Positions 1-8,375 of a stretch of DNA of 64,000 nt are shown piece after piece. The notes below the pieces were generated by a model. The model was not told where the DNA came from, searched no databases, and saw nothing but the letters and a program-made list of their open reading frames with translations. The stretch's first letter is position 1, and each line of letters begins with the position of its first letter. The stretch spans positions 434,001 through 498,000 of the forward strand of contig NZ_CP119804.1 of NCBI RefSeq assembly GCF_029338375.1, written 5' to 3'. The stretch comes from Halorussus lipolyticus. GTDB lineage: Archaea > Halobacteriota > Halobacteria > Halobacteriales > Haladaptataceae. The position numbers and the translations under genes are program-made.

Positions 1-599
1 CCGAGCGCACCGGCGACGAGGTTCAGTCCGCCAGCGACCAGATTTCGCGCCATACCGACTCCATCGCCGAGGCGGTGGACGCACTGGAGGAAATCGCCGA
101 CTACGCACAGGAGACCAACACCGGCGTCCAGAACATCAGCGAGGCCACCGAGGAGCAGGCCGATTCGACCGAGGAGGTCGTCACCATGTTCGACGAGGTG
201 GCCCGCATCAGCGACGAGACCACCGCCGAGGCCGAGAACGTCGCGGCCGCCGCCGAGGAACAGACCACCGCTCTGACCGAAGTCTCGCGCTCGGCCAGCG
301 ACCTGACCGCGCAGGCCGACCTCCTCTCGGAGGCGCTGGCCCGCTTCGAGACCGACGCCGACGCCGGCGGCCGGTTCGCCGACGACTCCACTCCCGAGCG
401 ACTGGACGAGCAACTTTCCTTGCCAGTGAACGCCGACGACCCCGGCGACTTACTCGACGCCGGAACCGACGACCAGTGGCGAGCGGAAGGCGAAGGCGAG
501 ACGACCGTAGACGAGGCAGAGGCTGGAGAAGTAGAGACCGGCGAAGCAGAGACCGACGAAGTAGATGCCGACGAGGAGAGTCCCGCGTCACCGAAGTAG
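1..599 (+). CDS. Halobacterial transducer (methyl-accepting chemotaxis protein), C-terminal part
   Basis: The reading frame is open from base 3, so the gene starts outside the window; 198 residues are visible. The first ~110 are an uninterrupted helical heptad pattern with paired Glu/Gln sites (for example EEQTTALTEVS), typical of the descending arm of an MCP signalling hairpin with its methylation helix. The last ~75 residues are a disordered Glu/Asp-rich tail ending in SPK. Such proteins relay sensory input to CheA/CheW. Ligand-binding, TM and HAMP parts are not visible, so the stimulus is unknown. It converges with tRNA-Arg(TCG); a GC hairpin around 651-686 lies between them. Confidence 0.88.
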   Translation, partial: ERTGDEVQSASDQISRHTDSIAEAVDALEEIADYAQETNTGVQNISEATEEQADSTEEVVTMFDEVARISDETTAEAENVAAAAEEQTTALTEVSRSASDLTAQADLLSEALARFETDADAGGRFADDSTPERLDEQLSLPVNADDPGDLLDAGTDDQWRAEGEGETTVDEAEAGEVETGEAETDEVDADEESPASPK

Positions 600-720
600 T
601 CCGATACGATTCCCGGACCGACGAACCGAGGAGTAGAGTAGTCGTGACGTGTCGGTCCGGTGGCCCGCAAGCGGGACCCGACGCACCGCTACGTTGGTCG
701 TGAACGAAGTGGAAAACGAG

Positions 721-795
721 TGGGCGCTACAGGATTTGAACCCGTGGCAGCTTGGTCCGAAGCCAAGTACTCTGTCCAGACTGAGCTAAGCGCCC
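721..795 (-). tRNA. tRNA-Arg (anticodon TCG)
   Basis: On the minus strand the ends pair as GGGCGCT/AGCGCCC (789-795 with 722-728) with discriminator A. The anticodon stem CTTGG/CCAAG encloses loop CTTCGGA, so the anticodon is TCG (codon CGA). The T loop has the usual TTCAAAT. No intron and no encoded CCA. Unlike the other two tRNAs in this window it has no copy of its 3' end downstream. Confidence 0.95.
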
Positions 796-814
796 TCGCT
801 TCATTCTACTGGCT

Positions 815-832
815 CGGTGTTTTTAAACACCG
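815..832 (-). promoter_or_regulatory. Promoter of tRNA-Arg(TCG); TATA box inside a palindrome
   Basis: An 18-base palindrome with 8-base arms (CGGTGTTT/AAACACCG, two-base centre) contains the T/A-rich core TTTTTAAA. The core is about 27 bases upstream of the tRNA 5' end on the minus strand, the normal spacing of an archaeal TATA box. Confidence 0.6.
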
Positions 833-867
833 TGGTTTCGACCGGCCGTGTGATGGCGTACCGAAAC

Positions 868-1059
868 TCACTCGGAGACGATGCCGTCCCAGTCGATGCG
901 GTCGATGCGACAGCAGTCGCAGTCGGGACAGGTCTGTCTGTCGAGCGAGAACGTCGCCCCGCAGTCTTTGCACTCGTAGGCGTCCTCAGAGTCGGCGTCC
1001 GAGTCCGCGTCGGAACTAGTGGCGCAGACCACGCGGGCGATTTTGGTAGTGAGACTCAT
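868..1059 (-). CDS. Small zinc-ribbon protein
   Basis: 63 aa starting at the ATG at 1057-1059 (a longer frame from 1116 is possible but adds an uncharacteristic basic leader). Two CxxC knuckles, Cys30/Cys33 and Cys44/Cys47 (CKDC and CPDC), form a rubredoxin-type zinc ribbon, followed by two more Cys at 49-50. A low-complexity Asp/Ser linker (residues 15-27) precedes it. This is the one-domain CPxCG-type small zinc-finger class common in haloarchaea, mostly of unknown role. It sits alone between tRNA-Arg and the GGGP-synthase-like gene. Confidence 0.7.
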   Translation of the reverse strand: MSLTTKIARVVCATSSDADSDADSEDAYECKDCGATFSLDRQTCPDCDCCRIDRIDWDGIVSE

Positions 1060-1134
1060 GCGTATCGGCCAGCGGTGTACCACCGTTTTGGAGAACTGAC
1101 TTAAACCATTTTTCATTCTTTTGGCCGTGTACGT

Positions 1135-2430
1135 TTACCGAGACGACAGCGACAGCGCGAAGTGGGTCGTCGCCAGCCCCGACGAGGAGGCCCCCGTCGA
1201 AACAGTTGCCCCGTCCCCGAGGACTGCCCGGAGCGAGCGTCGAATCAGCGCCAAGTCGTCCTCGTCCACCGAGGCCAGCAGGTCCGACCCGAGCGCGGTC
1301 CGGAGGTCCTCGCCCGCCTCGCGCCCGAGTCGCAGGTCGGCGTCGTCAGCAGACCGGGCGTGAAGCAGGAGCCACGTCCGGACCGTGGCGGTCAGGTACG
1401 CCTCGGCGAGGAGGACGGGGTTCGAGACGGCGGGAATCGTGGCGAGGTAGGCCACAGCGTTCGAGTCGGCGACCGAAATCTCGTCGCGGACCCACTCGCG
1501 GACCGCCGACTCGTCCGCGGTCGAATCGAGGACCCCGGCGTCGAGCGCGTCTGCGGCGCGTTCACAGAGGTCGGCCTCCTCGTCGGCCACGCGGTGGAAG
1601 GCGTCGCCCACGACGATGGCGTCCGCGCCGGCGTCGAGGATGTCCTCGGCGCGCTCGCGGGAGTCGATGCCGCCGCCGTACCAGAGCCGCGACCACGACA
1701 GCGAGTCGGCGATTGCCGCGAGGGTGTCGGTTGCCTCGTCGCCGCCGTAGGTGCCCGAGTATTCGAGGTAGACGAGTTCGCTTTCGAGGTGGCGCTCGGC
1801 CGCCATGGCGCGCTGTTTGGCCTCGCGGGGCGACAGCAGGTCCGACTCGTCCACGTTGGCCTCGCGGGCCGCCGCGCTGTCGGGGTTCTGGATGATGTAG
1901 GCCTCGAAGACGGCCTCGGAGAGGAGCCACGAGGTCGCAAAGTCGGCCAGCGCGTCGGCGACTCGGCCGGGGAGCCACGGGAGTTCGTCGGCCAGCAGGT
2001 CGGGGACTAACTCGTCGCGGATGTACTCGGTGCCGGCCCCGAGTTGGCCGACAAGCGACTCCGAATCGCCGTTCAGGACCTCGGGGATGGCCAGCAGGTC
2101 GGCCTCGGCGCGGGTCCGGGGCGTGACGTGGCGCGGGCCACTTGGTTCGTGGAACACCGGCACCGAGGCGGGCGCGAGCAAGTCGAAGGTCTCCTCGGTG
2201 TTCTCGGCGGTCACGTCGGCCGACCCGCCGACCGACACCGCGCTGGTGTGCCGGAGGTAGAGGGGGTAGAGCAGGGGGAGTTTCTTGGCCTCCTCGGGGT
2301 CTACCTTGGTGACGTGGGTCCAGTCGGCCGGGACCGGGTTGGTGTCCACCGGGAGGACGGTCCGCCCCGCGAGTCCGATTCCGCGGGCGACGCGACCGAA
2401 CAGCCTCGCAGTGCCGTCGAGACTCGTCAT
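1135..2430 (-). CDS. Extended geranylgeranylglyceryl-phosphate synthase-like (PcrB/GGGPS family) protein
   Basis: 431 aa. Residues ~30-295 follow the TIM-barrel GGGP synthase plan: WTHVTKVDP (37-45), the GGS phosphate site (68-70), a YLEYSGTYG strand (221-229), YGGGI (251-255) and GADAIVVGD (268-276). GGGPS joins sn-glycerol-1-phosphate to geranylgeranyl diphosphate, the first ether bond of archaeal lipids. Usual members are ~230-260 aa; this one has an extra ~135-residue helical acidic C-terminal domain (296-431) that I do not recognise. It is divergent from the 372-aa acidic protein. It could be the lipid enzyme or a paralogue with changed substrate; the core family call is firm, the substrate is not. 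Confidence 0.75.
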   Translation of the reverse strand: MTSLDGTARLFGRVARGIGLAGRTVLPVDTNPVPADWTHVTKVDPEEAKKLPLLYPLYLRHTSAVSVGGSADVTAENTEETFDLLAPASVPVFHEPSGPRHVTPRTRAEADLLAIPEVLNGDSESLVGQLGAGTEYIRDELVPDLLADELPWLPGRVADALADFATSWLLSEAVFEAYIIQNPDSAAAREANVDESDLLSPREAKQRAMAAERHLESELVYLEYSGTYGGDEATDTLAAIADSLSWSRLWYGGGIDSRERAEDILDAGADAIVVGDAFHRVADEEADLCERAADALDAGVLDSTADESAVREWVRDEISVADSNAVAYLATIPAVSNPVLLAEAYLTATVRTWLLLHARSADDADLRLGREAGEDLRTALGSDLLASVDEDDLALIRRSLRAVLGDGATVSTGASSSGLATTHFALSLSSR

Positions 2431-2549
2431 ACAGGCTCACAACCCGCCGGCAGGGAGATAAATAGCTCGCTTCTGGGGATAGGAGTTTCCGGTCGCCAGA
2501 GAGACTTCCAAACCCTGATATACCCCAGCGGGCGACTCTCCGACCAGAC

Positions 2550-3668
2550 ATGGGTAGCGTTCGGTCTCGAATTCCGGCGACTGCGCGGGCACTGTTCGGC
2601 CACCTCGCCGAGACGAAGGACCCGCGAGTGGCCACGATGGTGTTGCTCCGCAGTGAGGTCGAATCGGAAATCGAGTCGATGACCGAGCGCCTGTTTCTGC
2701 GGGTCGAGCGTGACCTCCAGCGCGCGCGGGAGTCCGGCGAACTCGACCCCGTGCCGGGCGCGGCCGACGAGCAGGCCCGGTTCGACTACGACACGCGCCT
2801 CGTCCTCCCGGCAATGCTGACCCTCGCCCGGATTCACGTAATGGCGGGCAACGTCCCAGTCTCGCGGGTCGGAAGCGACGTGGACCGCGAGTTCATCGCC
2901 CGCGGTCAGCAGACGACCTACAACGTCGTCCGGGCGCTGTTGGACGGCGACATGCGCGACGCCATCAACGACGACGAGTACGAGGACTTCGACACCAACC
3001 TCCGGCCGAGAGAGCGCGTCGCCGAGGTGGCCCAAGAGAGCCTTCAGGAGGGCGTCGAAGCGTGGTTCGACAGCGACGACACCCCCGAGGAGGTCCGGGA
3101 ATCCTACCAGCACGCGGTCGAACTCTCCGAGCGCCACCAAGACGAGGACGAGGCCTTCCGGGACCTCCTCGACAGACTCCGGCGGTCGGGAGAGGGAACT
3201 GACGAGTGGGAGGCGGCCGCAGACGAAGTGCGCGAGCGCTACAAGTTCGCGCCCATCGAGGACGGCGAGTTGTTCGGCGACGAGTCGGACCTGCCGTACT
3301 TCGCCACCCAGTACGCGCGGGTCGGCATCCTCTACGAGGACATGCTCAACATGTACGAGGCCGACCTCGGCGTGGAGTTGGGCGAGGGGTTCAAGCGCGC
3401 CATCGTGCTGATGGTGGTCGGCGCGCAAATCGGACTGGACGACACCGACGACTACCCCGAGGACCGGGGCGAGCAACTCACGCCCGTCACCGCCGAGTTG
3501 AACCTCGCGGACGACCGGGCGACCGGCGTCGAGCGCATCCGGCGCATCGTGGAGACGTACCTCGACCGGGCCGACGACTACGCCGACGAGGACGACCACC
3601 TGACCCGTATCGCGGTCGAGTACATCCGCCAGCAGTCGCTCGACCGAATCGACCGCCTGCAGGCGTGA
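2550..3668 (+). CDS. Uncharacterised acidic helical protein divergent from GGGPS-like gene
   Basis: 372 aa, strongly acidic, predicted almost entirely helical, no signal peptide or TM segments. I recognise no named domain. One stretch, residues 291-305, reads GAQIGLDDTDDYPED, which resembles the second aspartate-rich motif of trans-isoprenyl diphosphate synthases (QxxDDxxD), but no convincing first aspartate-rich motif is present, so an isoprenyl fold is only a guess. It is divergently transcribed from the GGGPS-like gene with a 119-base shared intergenic region. ATG at 2550 is the first start in a frame with continuous haloarchaeal codon use. Confidence 0.6.
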   Translation: MGSVRSRIPATARALFGHLAETKDPRVATMVLLRSEVESEIESMTERLFLRVERDLQRARESGELDPVPGAADEQARFDYDTRLVLPAMLTLARIHVMAGNVPVSRVGSDVDREFIARGQQTTYNVVRALLDGDMRDAINDDEYEDFDTNLRPRERVAEVAQESLQEGVEAWFDSDDTPEEVRESYQHAVELSERHQDEDEAFRDLLDRLRRSGEGTDEWEAAADEVRERYKFAPIEDGELFGDESDLPYFATQYARVGILYEDMLNMYEADLGVELGEGFKRAIVLMVVGAQIGLDDTDDYPEDRGEQLTPVTAELNLADDRATGVERIRRIVETYLDRADDYADEDDHLTRIAVEYIRQQSLDRIDRLQA

Positions 3669-3856
3669 CCACCGGCGGGGTCTCGGGCGCGGCCTCGGGT
3701 TTCCTCCGAGGGTGGTGTGACCAATTCACGAACGTAGAATTCCCGGAGAGTAATCAAAAAGAATATAAGCGAAACAGGAGATTTTACTGTCAGACGACGC
3801 CGGGGACGGGACTGTCGGGTGTCCGTTCCCGTCGCAATTTCACGCGAGGAATCGCC

Positions 3857-4510
3857 ATGTACGGATTGGGTGAGGTCTGTCCGGGGGCCGAGGTCGAACC
3901 GGGGACGAATCTCCTGGTGGCCGGGCCGCCGATGACGGGCAAACGAACTCTCGCTCTGAAGATTCTCGCGCACGGTGGCCGTCGCGGTGACGGCAACATC
4001 GTCGTCACGACGAAAGACGGCGGCGAAGACGTGCGCGAGGACCTTCGTGAGATGCTCGGCCGCGATGAGGGTGGGCCACTCGGTATCGTGGACTGTGTGT
4101 CCAAACAACAGGGTATGAACCCCACCCAGAGTGACGACATCGCCTACGCCTCCTCGCCCAAGGACATGACCGGCATCGGGATTCAACTCTCGGAGTTCCT
4201 CGAAGCCTTCTACAAGGAACGAGGAGTCCAGCGCAATCGCATCCTCCTGCACTCGCTCTCGACGCTGTTGATGTACTCGAACCTCCAAACGGTGTTCCGG
4301 TTCCTCCACGTGTTCACGGGCCGGGTCCAGAGTGCCGACGCGCTGGGCATCTTCGTCATCGACTCGACGGCCCACGACGAGCAGACGATGAGTACCCTCC
4401 GGCAGTTGTTCGACGGCCAAATCGAGATTCGAGAGGCCGACGACGGTGCCGAACTGCGCCTGAAGGGCGTCAGCGAGGGCACCGACTGGCAGGCGATTCC
4501 GGAGTTCTGA
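3857..4510 (+). CDS. RecA/RAD55-like ATPase-fold protein with atypical P-loop
   Basis: 217 aa. The ATG at 3857 gives MYGLGEVCPG and places the P-loop at residues 23-31 (GPPMTGKRT). A hydrophobic strand ending in Asp (GIFVIDS, ~165-171) fits a Walker B position. The layout is that of single-domain RAD55/KaiC-like proteins, which are abundant in haloarchaea and often act with signal-transduction partners. The lysine is kept but the next position, normally Thr/Ser, is Arg, so ATP hydrolysis may be altered. The same frame is open further upstream, through the preceding gene, but codon use and the start context favour 3857. Confidence 0.7.
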   Translation: MYGLGEVCPGAEVEPGTNLLVAGPPMTGKRTLALKILAHGGRRGDGNIVVTTKDGGEDVREDLREMLGRDEGGPLGIVDCVSKQQGMNPTQSDDIAYASSPKDMTGIGIQLSEFLEAFYKERGVQRNRILLHSLSTLLMYSNLQTVFRFLHVFTGRVQSADALGIFVIDSTAHDEQTMSTLRQLFDGQIEIREADDGAELRLKGVSEGTDWQAIPEF

Positions 4511-4574
4511 GCGGTCCGGTCTTCGAGTCGCCCCTACCTCAACCCTTTTGCAGGGCGCTCCCGTCTGTGGCACC

Positions 4575-4985
4575 ATGCCCGTAGAGAGCGACGCCGAACT
4601 GCGCGAAATTCTCGGGATGACCCGCGTGGCGGTCGTCGGGTGTTCGACCACGCCCGGCAAGGACGCTCACGAGATTCCCAAATACCTGCTGGACCACGGC
4701 TACGAGGTGATTCCGGTCAACCCGACCGCCGACGAGATTTTGGGTCGGAGAGCCTACGATTCGCTGTCCGAGGTCGAGGAGGACGTCGAAATCGTGAACG
4801 TGTTCCGGCCGAGCGACGAGGTGGCGGGCATCGTCGACGAGGCCCTCGGCCGAGACGACGTGTCGGTAGTCTGGACCCAACTCGGTATCGCCGACGACGA
4901 GTCGGCGGAGCGCGCCGAGGACGCCGGACTCCGCGTGGTGCAGGACAAGTGCATCAAGGTCGAACATCAGAAGCTCGTCACCTGA
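4575..4985 (+). CDS. CoA-binding domain protein (YccU-like)
   Basis: 136 aa. A Rossmann-type CoA-binding domain: strand plus loop VAVVGCSTTPGKDAHEIP (~18-35), then IPVNPTADEILGRRAYDSL, the dinucleotide-fold signature shared with the succinyl-CoA-synthetase alpha N-terminal domain, then VVWTQLGI and a C-terminal Cys in VQDKCIKVEH. Stand-alone proteins of this class bind CoA; their physiological role is unsettled. Start ATG 4575 removes a non-conserved nine-residue leader. It stands alone between the RAD55-like gene and a Tat-secreted protein. Confidence 0.85.
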   Translation: MPVESDAELREILGMTRVAVVGCSTTPGKDAHEIPKYLLDHGYEVIPVNPTADEILGRRAYDSLSEVEEDVEIVNVFRPSDEVAGIVDEALGRDDVSVVWTQLGIADDESAERAEDAGLRVVQDKCIKVEHQKLVT

Positions 4986-5106
4986 CAGGCCGGCGGTGAG
5001 TCCTCGGATTTAGGTTATGTGGCCGATACCGAAACCGGTGGCCACGGGCCTTTTCAGACGCGAGACCCTTGTTTTCGATAGCCACCCGTGGTGGGGGCGG
5101 ATTATC

Positions 5107-5985
5107 ATGACTGAGGAAAACCAGCACTCGCTGAGCGGTGAGTCGCGTCGGTCGTTCATGAAAAAGAGCGCAGTCGCGTCCGGGGGCTTGGCCCTCGGCG
5201 TCGGGGGAACCGGAACCGTCACGGCCCAAGACGGTGACGCCGCCGAAGGCGGGAAGGCGCTGATGTTCAACGACGAGTTCCGGCCCGGCGCGCAGTTCCG
5301 GGTCGTCTCGCCCGTCATCGAACAGCAACCGGACGTGAGCGGCGTCAATCAGGGCGACATCTGGAGCAACTACAACACGCGGGCCATCCGGTTCCTGAAC
5401 ACCAACGAGCAGGTAATGCTGTTCCCGGCCCACGACGCCGAGGTACAGCAGGGACAGGTCTACGAACTCGAAAAGAACTTCTCGCTGTTCGCCGACGACA
5501 CCAACGACCAAGGCATCGTCTCGGTCTCGTTCGAACCGGTCGGCGAGGACGAAGTGTTCGACACCGACTTCGACGTCCTCGACGAGGGCGGCGGTAAGGC
5601 ACTGGTCGAACGCCACGTGTTCGCACCGAACGCGCTGTTCCGGGTCGTCTCCGGCGTCGTGAAGTGGCAACCCAACCAGAACGTGCAGGGGACCGACATC
5701 TTCAGCGACTACAACACCCGGTTCGGCGAGTACCTCAACGCCAACGACGAGTTCTTCTTCTACCCGGCGCAGGCCGCGGAACTCGAACGGGGCGCAGTGT
5801 ACGTGATGACCGACGAGTTCGACATCACCGACCCTGAGGGCAACCTGATGACCGTGGACTTCGACCGGGTTGACGAGGCCACGCTGAACGACGGCCTCCT
5901 CGACGGCAACGGCGGTGGCGGCGGAAACGGCACCAATGGCGGGAATCAGACCGGCGGCAACCAGACCGGAAACAGCAGTAACTGA
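5107..5985 (+). CDS. Tat-exported protein with two copies of one domain
   Basis: 292 aa from ATG 5107. A twin-arginine signal (SRRSFMKK, Arg14-Arg15) is followed by a Gly/Ala h-region and a likely cleavage near TAQ (39-41). The mature part has two homologous ~90-residue units: each has a FRVVS strand, then a DIWSNYNTR or DIFSDYNTR motif, an N-T/A-N-[DE] turn, a [LF]FPA or FYPA strand, and a final V-FE/D-RV strand. The C-terminus is a Gly/Asn linker with NQT/NGT sequons. No membrane anchor follows, so secretion or surface association is inferred. Domain function unknown to me; start and export route are well supported. Confidence 0.75.
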   Translation: MTEENQHSLSGESRRSFMKKSAVASGGLALGVGGTGTVTAQDGDAAEGGKALMFNDEFRPGAQFRVVSPVIEQQPDVSGVNQGDIWSNYNTRAIRFLNTNEQVMLFPAHDAEVQQGQVYELEKNFSLFADDTNDQGIVSVSFEPVGEDEVFDTDFDVLDEGGGKALVERHVFAPNALFRVVSGVVKWQPNQNVQGTDIFSDYNTRFGEYLNANDEFFFYPAQAAELERGAVYVMTDEFDITDPEGNLMTVDFDRVDEATLNDGLLDGNGGGGGNGTNGGNQTGGNQTGNSSN

Positions 5986-6077
5986 CGCCAAACGCCGAAT
6001 TCGGGACCCGGAGTCGGGCGGACTCCGACGCCAATTTCTGCGGAGTGCTTTTTCCCGTCGAGCGCGTAGTCTCGTCA

Positions 6078-6752
6078 ATGACAGACGCGGACGCCGCCCC
6101 CTCTACCGTCTTTCTCGACTTGGACGAGACCATCTGCGAACATCCCCGTTCGACCGCCGACAGACTCGCCGACGCCTTCGCAGACGCAAGCGTCGAACCC
6201 TTCTTCGGAGTCTCGGACTTCCGGCGCTGGCTGGCGAAGGTGTCGGCCGACTCGACGGTCGAACTCCGCGAGGAGTGCTTCACCGGCATTGCCGACGAGC
6301 AAGGCCGGGACCCGGCCGACGCGCTGGCGGTGGCACGGGCCTACGAGGACCCCGACCCGACCGAAGTCGAGTTCCTGCCCGGCGCGGAGTCGGCACTCGC
6401 AGAGTTAGGTGCGGGCCACGACCTCGCGCTCGTCACCAACGGCGACCGGGAGACCCAATCCCAGAAATTGGCCGCGCTGGACATCGCGGACTACTTCGAC
6501 GCGACGACCTTCACCGAACCGGGCGGCCCGGTCAAGCCCGACCCCGACCACTTCCATCGCACCCTGTCAGCGATGGGCATCGGGGCCGACGAGGCGGTCC
6601 ACGTCGGGAACTCGCTCCGGTCGGACGTGGCGGGCGCGAAGGCCGCCGGGATTTCGGCGGTCTGGCTGGCGCGGAGCGAGGAGTCCGTCGAGGTGACGCC
6701 CGACCACACCATCGAGTCGATGTGGGACCTGCACGAACCGCCGTGGATGTGA
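6078..6752 (+). CDS. HAD-superfamily hydrolase
   Basis: 224 aa from ATG 6078. All four haloacid dehalogenase motifs are visible: I, FLDLDETIC with nucleophile Asp14 and acid/base Asp16; II, ALVTNGD; III, the Lys in GGPVKPDPDHF; IV, VHVGNSLRSDVAGAKAAG. The helical cap sits between motifs I and II (C1-type), as in phosphoglycolate/5'-nucleotidase-like phosphatases. Likely a cytosolic small-molecule phosphatase; substrate not deducible. It converges with the cysteine synthase gene across 188 bases holding a perfect palindrome. Confidence 0.85.
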   Translation: MTDADAAPSTVFLDLDETICEHPRSTADRLADAFADASVEPFFGVSDFRRWLAKVSADSTVELREECFTGIADEQGRDPADALAVARAYEDPDPTEVEFLPGAESALAELGAGHDLALVTNGDRETQSQKLAALDIADYFDATTFTEPGGPVKPDPDHFHRTLSAMGIGADEAVHVGNSLRSDVAGAKAAGISAVWLARSEESVEVTPDHTIESMWDLHEPPWM

Positions 6753-6819
6753 GGCGGGAGTGTCGGTTTCCGGAGTAGTGTTTGATTACGGAGCAGTCGG
6801 ACTCGGTGACTCTTTCTTC

Positions 6820-6866
6820 TTCGGCGCGCGCTGGCGCGACACTGTGTCGCGCCAGCGCGCGCCGAA
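6820..6866. repeat. Perfect 23-base inverted repeat with a single-base centre
   Basis: The arms 6820-6842 and 6844-6866 are exact reverse complements with one T between them. The element is nearly all G/C and sits between two convergent genes (HAD hydrolase and cysteine synthase). It could form a cruciform, act as a bidirectional transcription barrier, or be a remnant of a short repeat family. Confidence 0.9.
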
Positions 6867-6940
6867 CAGGATATTAAAATACTGTTCTGAACAAATCTAA
6901 ATACTGCTAAAAGAAATGGAAATACATATCTAACCTAAAT

Positions 6941-7921
6941 CTACCCTTCCCACTCCTCGAACGACCCGTAGATGCCCTTCGAGAGGTATCGCTCGCTGGA
7001 GTCGGCGAACACCGTCACCACCGAGTCGTAGGGCGCGTCGATTTCGCCGTCGCGGATGCGCTCGGCGACGTTGCGCGCCGCCGCGCTGGCCGCGCCCGCG
7101 CTGGAGGCCACGAGTTGGCTCTCCTCGCGGGCGAGGCGCTTGAGTTCCTCGTGAGCGCGCCGGTCGGGGACCTGAAGCACCTCGTCCACGAGGTCCGGGT
7201 CGAACAGTTCGCTGGTCGAGAGGTCGTGGGTGCCGATGCCCTCGATTTTGTACTCGCCCTCCTCTACGTCCTCGCCCTTGGTCTCGGAGTAGAGCGACCC
7301 CTCGGGTTCGACCGCAGTGACGTGGATGTCGGGGTTCTGCTCTAGCGCGTACTCCGCGATACCCATCAGGGTGCCCGCGGTGCCGCATCCCGCGACCACC
7401 GCGCCGACCTCGCCGTCGAGCGCCTCGAAGATTTCCGGGCCGGTGGTCTCGTAGTGGGCCTCGACGTTGAGGGGGTTGGCGAACTGCTGGGGGACCACGG
7501 CGTCGTCCATCTCGTCGGCGAGTTGGTGGGCGCGGTCGATTGCGCCGCCCATGCCCTCCTCGGTCGGGGTGTTGATGACCTCCGCGCCAAGGGCGTCCAT
7601 GAGTTGCTGTTTCTCGACGCTGAATCGCTCGGGCACGACGAATACGGCGTCGATGCCGAGTTGCCCCGCGGCGACGGCGAACCCGATGCCGGTGTTGCCC
7701 GCGGTGGGTTCGATGACCGTCCCGCCGGGCGCTAACTCGCCGCTGTCGAGCATCTGCTCTATCATGTACTTGCCGATGCGGTCCTTGACGCTCGCGCCGG
7801 GGTTGAACGACTCGACCTTGGCGTACACCGGCACCTCGTCGGGCGAGGCCTGCACGCGGACGAGGGGCGTCTCCCCGACGGTTTCGAGTACGGAATCCAG
7901 CGGCTTCCGATGGTCCGTCAT
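6941..7921 (-). CDS. cysK: Cysteine synthase / cystathionine beta-synthase-type PLP enzyme
   Basis: 326 aa from the ATG at 7919-7921. Fold-type II PLP enzyme: catalytic Lys46 in GASVKDRIG, the substrate loop EPTAGNTGIG, the PLP-phosphate glycine loop near GCGTAGTLMG, and a late S-S-G-A-A region. These match O-acetylserine sulfhydrylases, which make cysteine from O-acetyl- or O-phosphoserine and sulfide; some homologues use homocysteine instead. The usual TSGNTG is TAGNTG here, a common conservative change. No regulatory CBS domain. Monocistronic, with an AT-rich tail downstream. Confidence 0.85.
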   Translation of the reverse strand: MTDHRKPLDSVLETVGETPLVRVQASPDEVPVYAKVESFNPGASVKDRIGKYMIEQMLDSGELAPGGTVIEPTAGNTGIGFAVAAGQLGIDAVFVVPERFSVEKQQLMDALGAEVINTPTEEGMGGAIDRAHQLADEMDDAVVPQQFANPLNVEAHYETTGPEIFEALDGEVGAVVAGCGTAGTLMGIAEYALEQNPDIHVTAVEPEGSLYSETKGEDVEEGEYKIEGIGTHDLSTSELFDPDLVDEVLQVPDRRAHEELKRLAREESQLVASSAGAASAAARNVAERIRDGEIDAPYDSVVTVFADSSERYLSKGIYGSFEEWEG

Positions 7922-8015
7922 TGGGTAGGCAAAAGTTGGGAGGGCGGTTAACCTTTTTTGTGTGGCGTTCGCCCGCCGGGAAATCTCGGGGCAGAACGCG
8001 CCGCGTCCGCAGGGG

Positions 8016-8294
8016 CTACGTCTCGGACTCGTCCGCGTCCTCGCCGGACCCGTCCGCGATGGCGGCGTCAGCCTCGATGTCTGCGGTGTCGATGCCCTGC
8101 TCCTCGGCGATGGCTTCGAGGAGCGCGCGCTGTTGTGCGTTCTCTCGTTCCAGTCGCTCGACGCGCTCGCTGGTCGAGTCCAGTTTCTCGCGCATCTCGG
8201 CGACCTGTTCGCGGAGGTCATTGAGTTTGCTGTACAACTTCTCGGCGGTGTCGGCCAACTTCTGGACTTTCTTGGCCGTGCTTCCGAATCCCAT
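8016..8294 (-). CDS. Small coiled-coil protein (DUF5798-like)
   Basis: 92 aa from ATG 8292-8294. Residues ~8-65 form one continuous heptad coiled coil (KKVQKLADTAEKLYSKLND onward), followed by an acidic tail of ~25 residues. This matches what I remember of the haloarchaeal DUF5798 family (MG.GSTAKK start), whose function is unknown; the family name is from memory. A longer frame upstream to 8723 is antisense to the next gene and is not credible. Confidence 0.65.
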   Translation of the reverse strand: MGFGSTAKKVQKLADTAEKLYSKLNDLREQVAEMREKLDSTSERVERLERENAQQRALLEAIAEEQGIDTADIEADAAIADGSGEDADESET

Positions 8295-8375
8295 ACCCAA
8301 TCGTTCTGTCGCCCGATACGTGACTTTTCCGACTCGACCGCTGGCCTTTTCCACCCACCACAAAAACCTTCGCGT

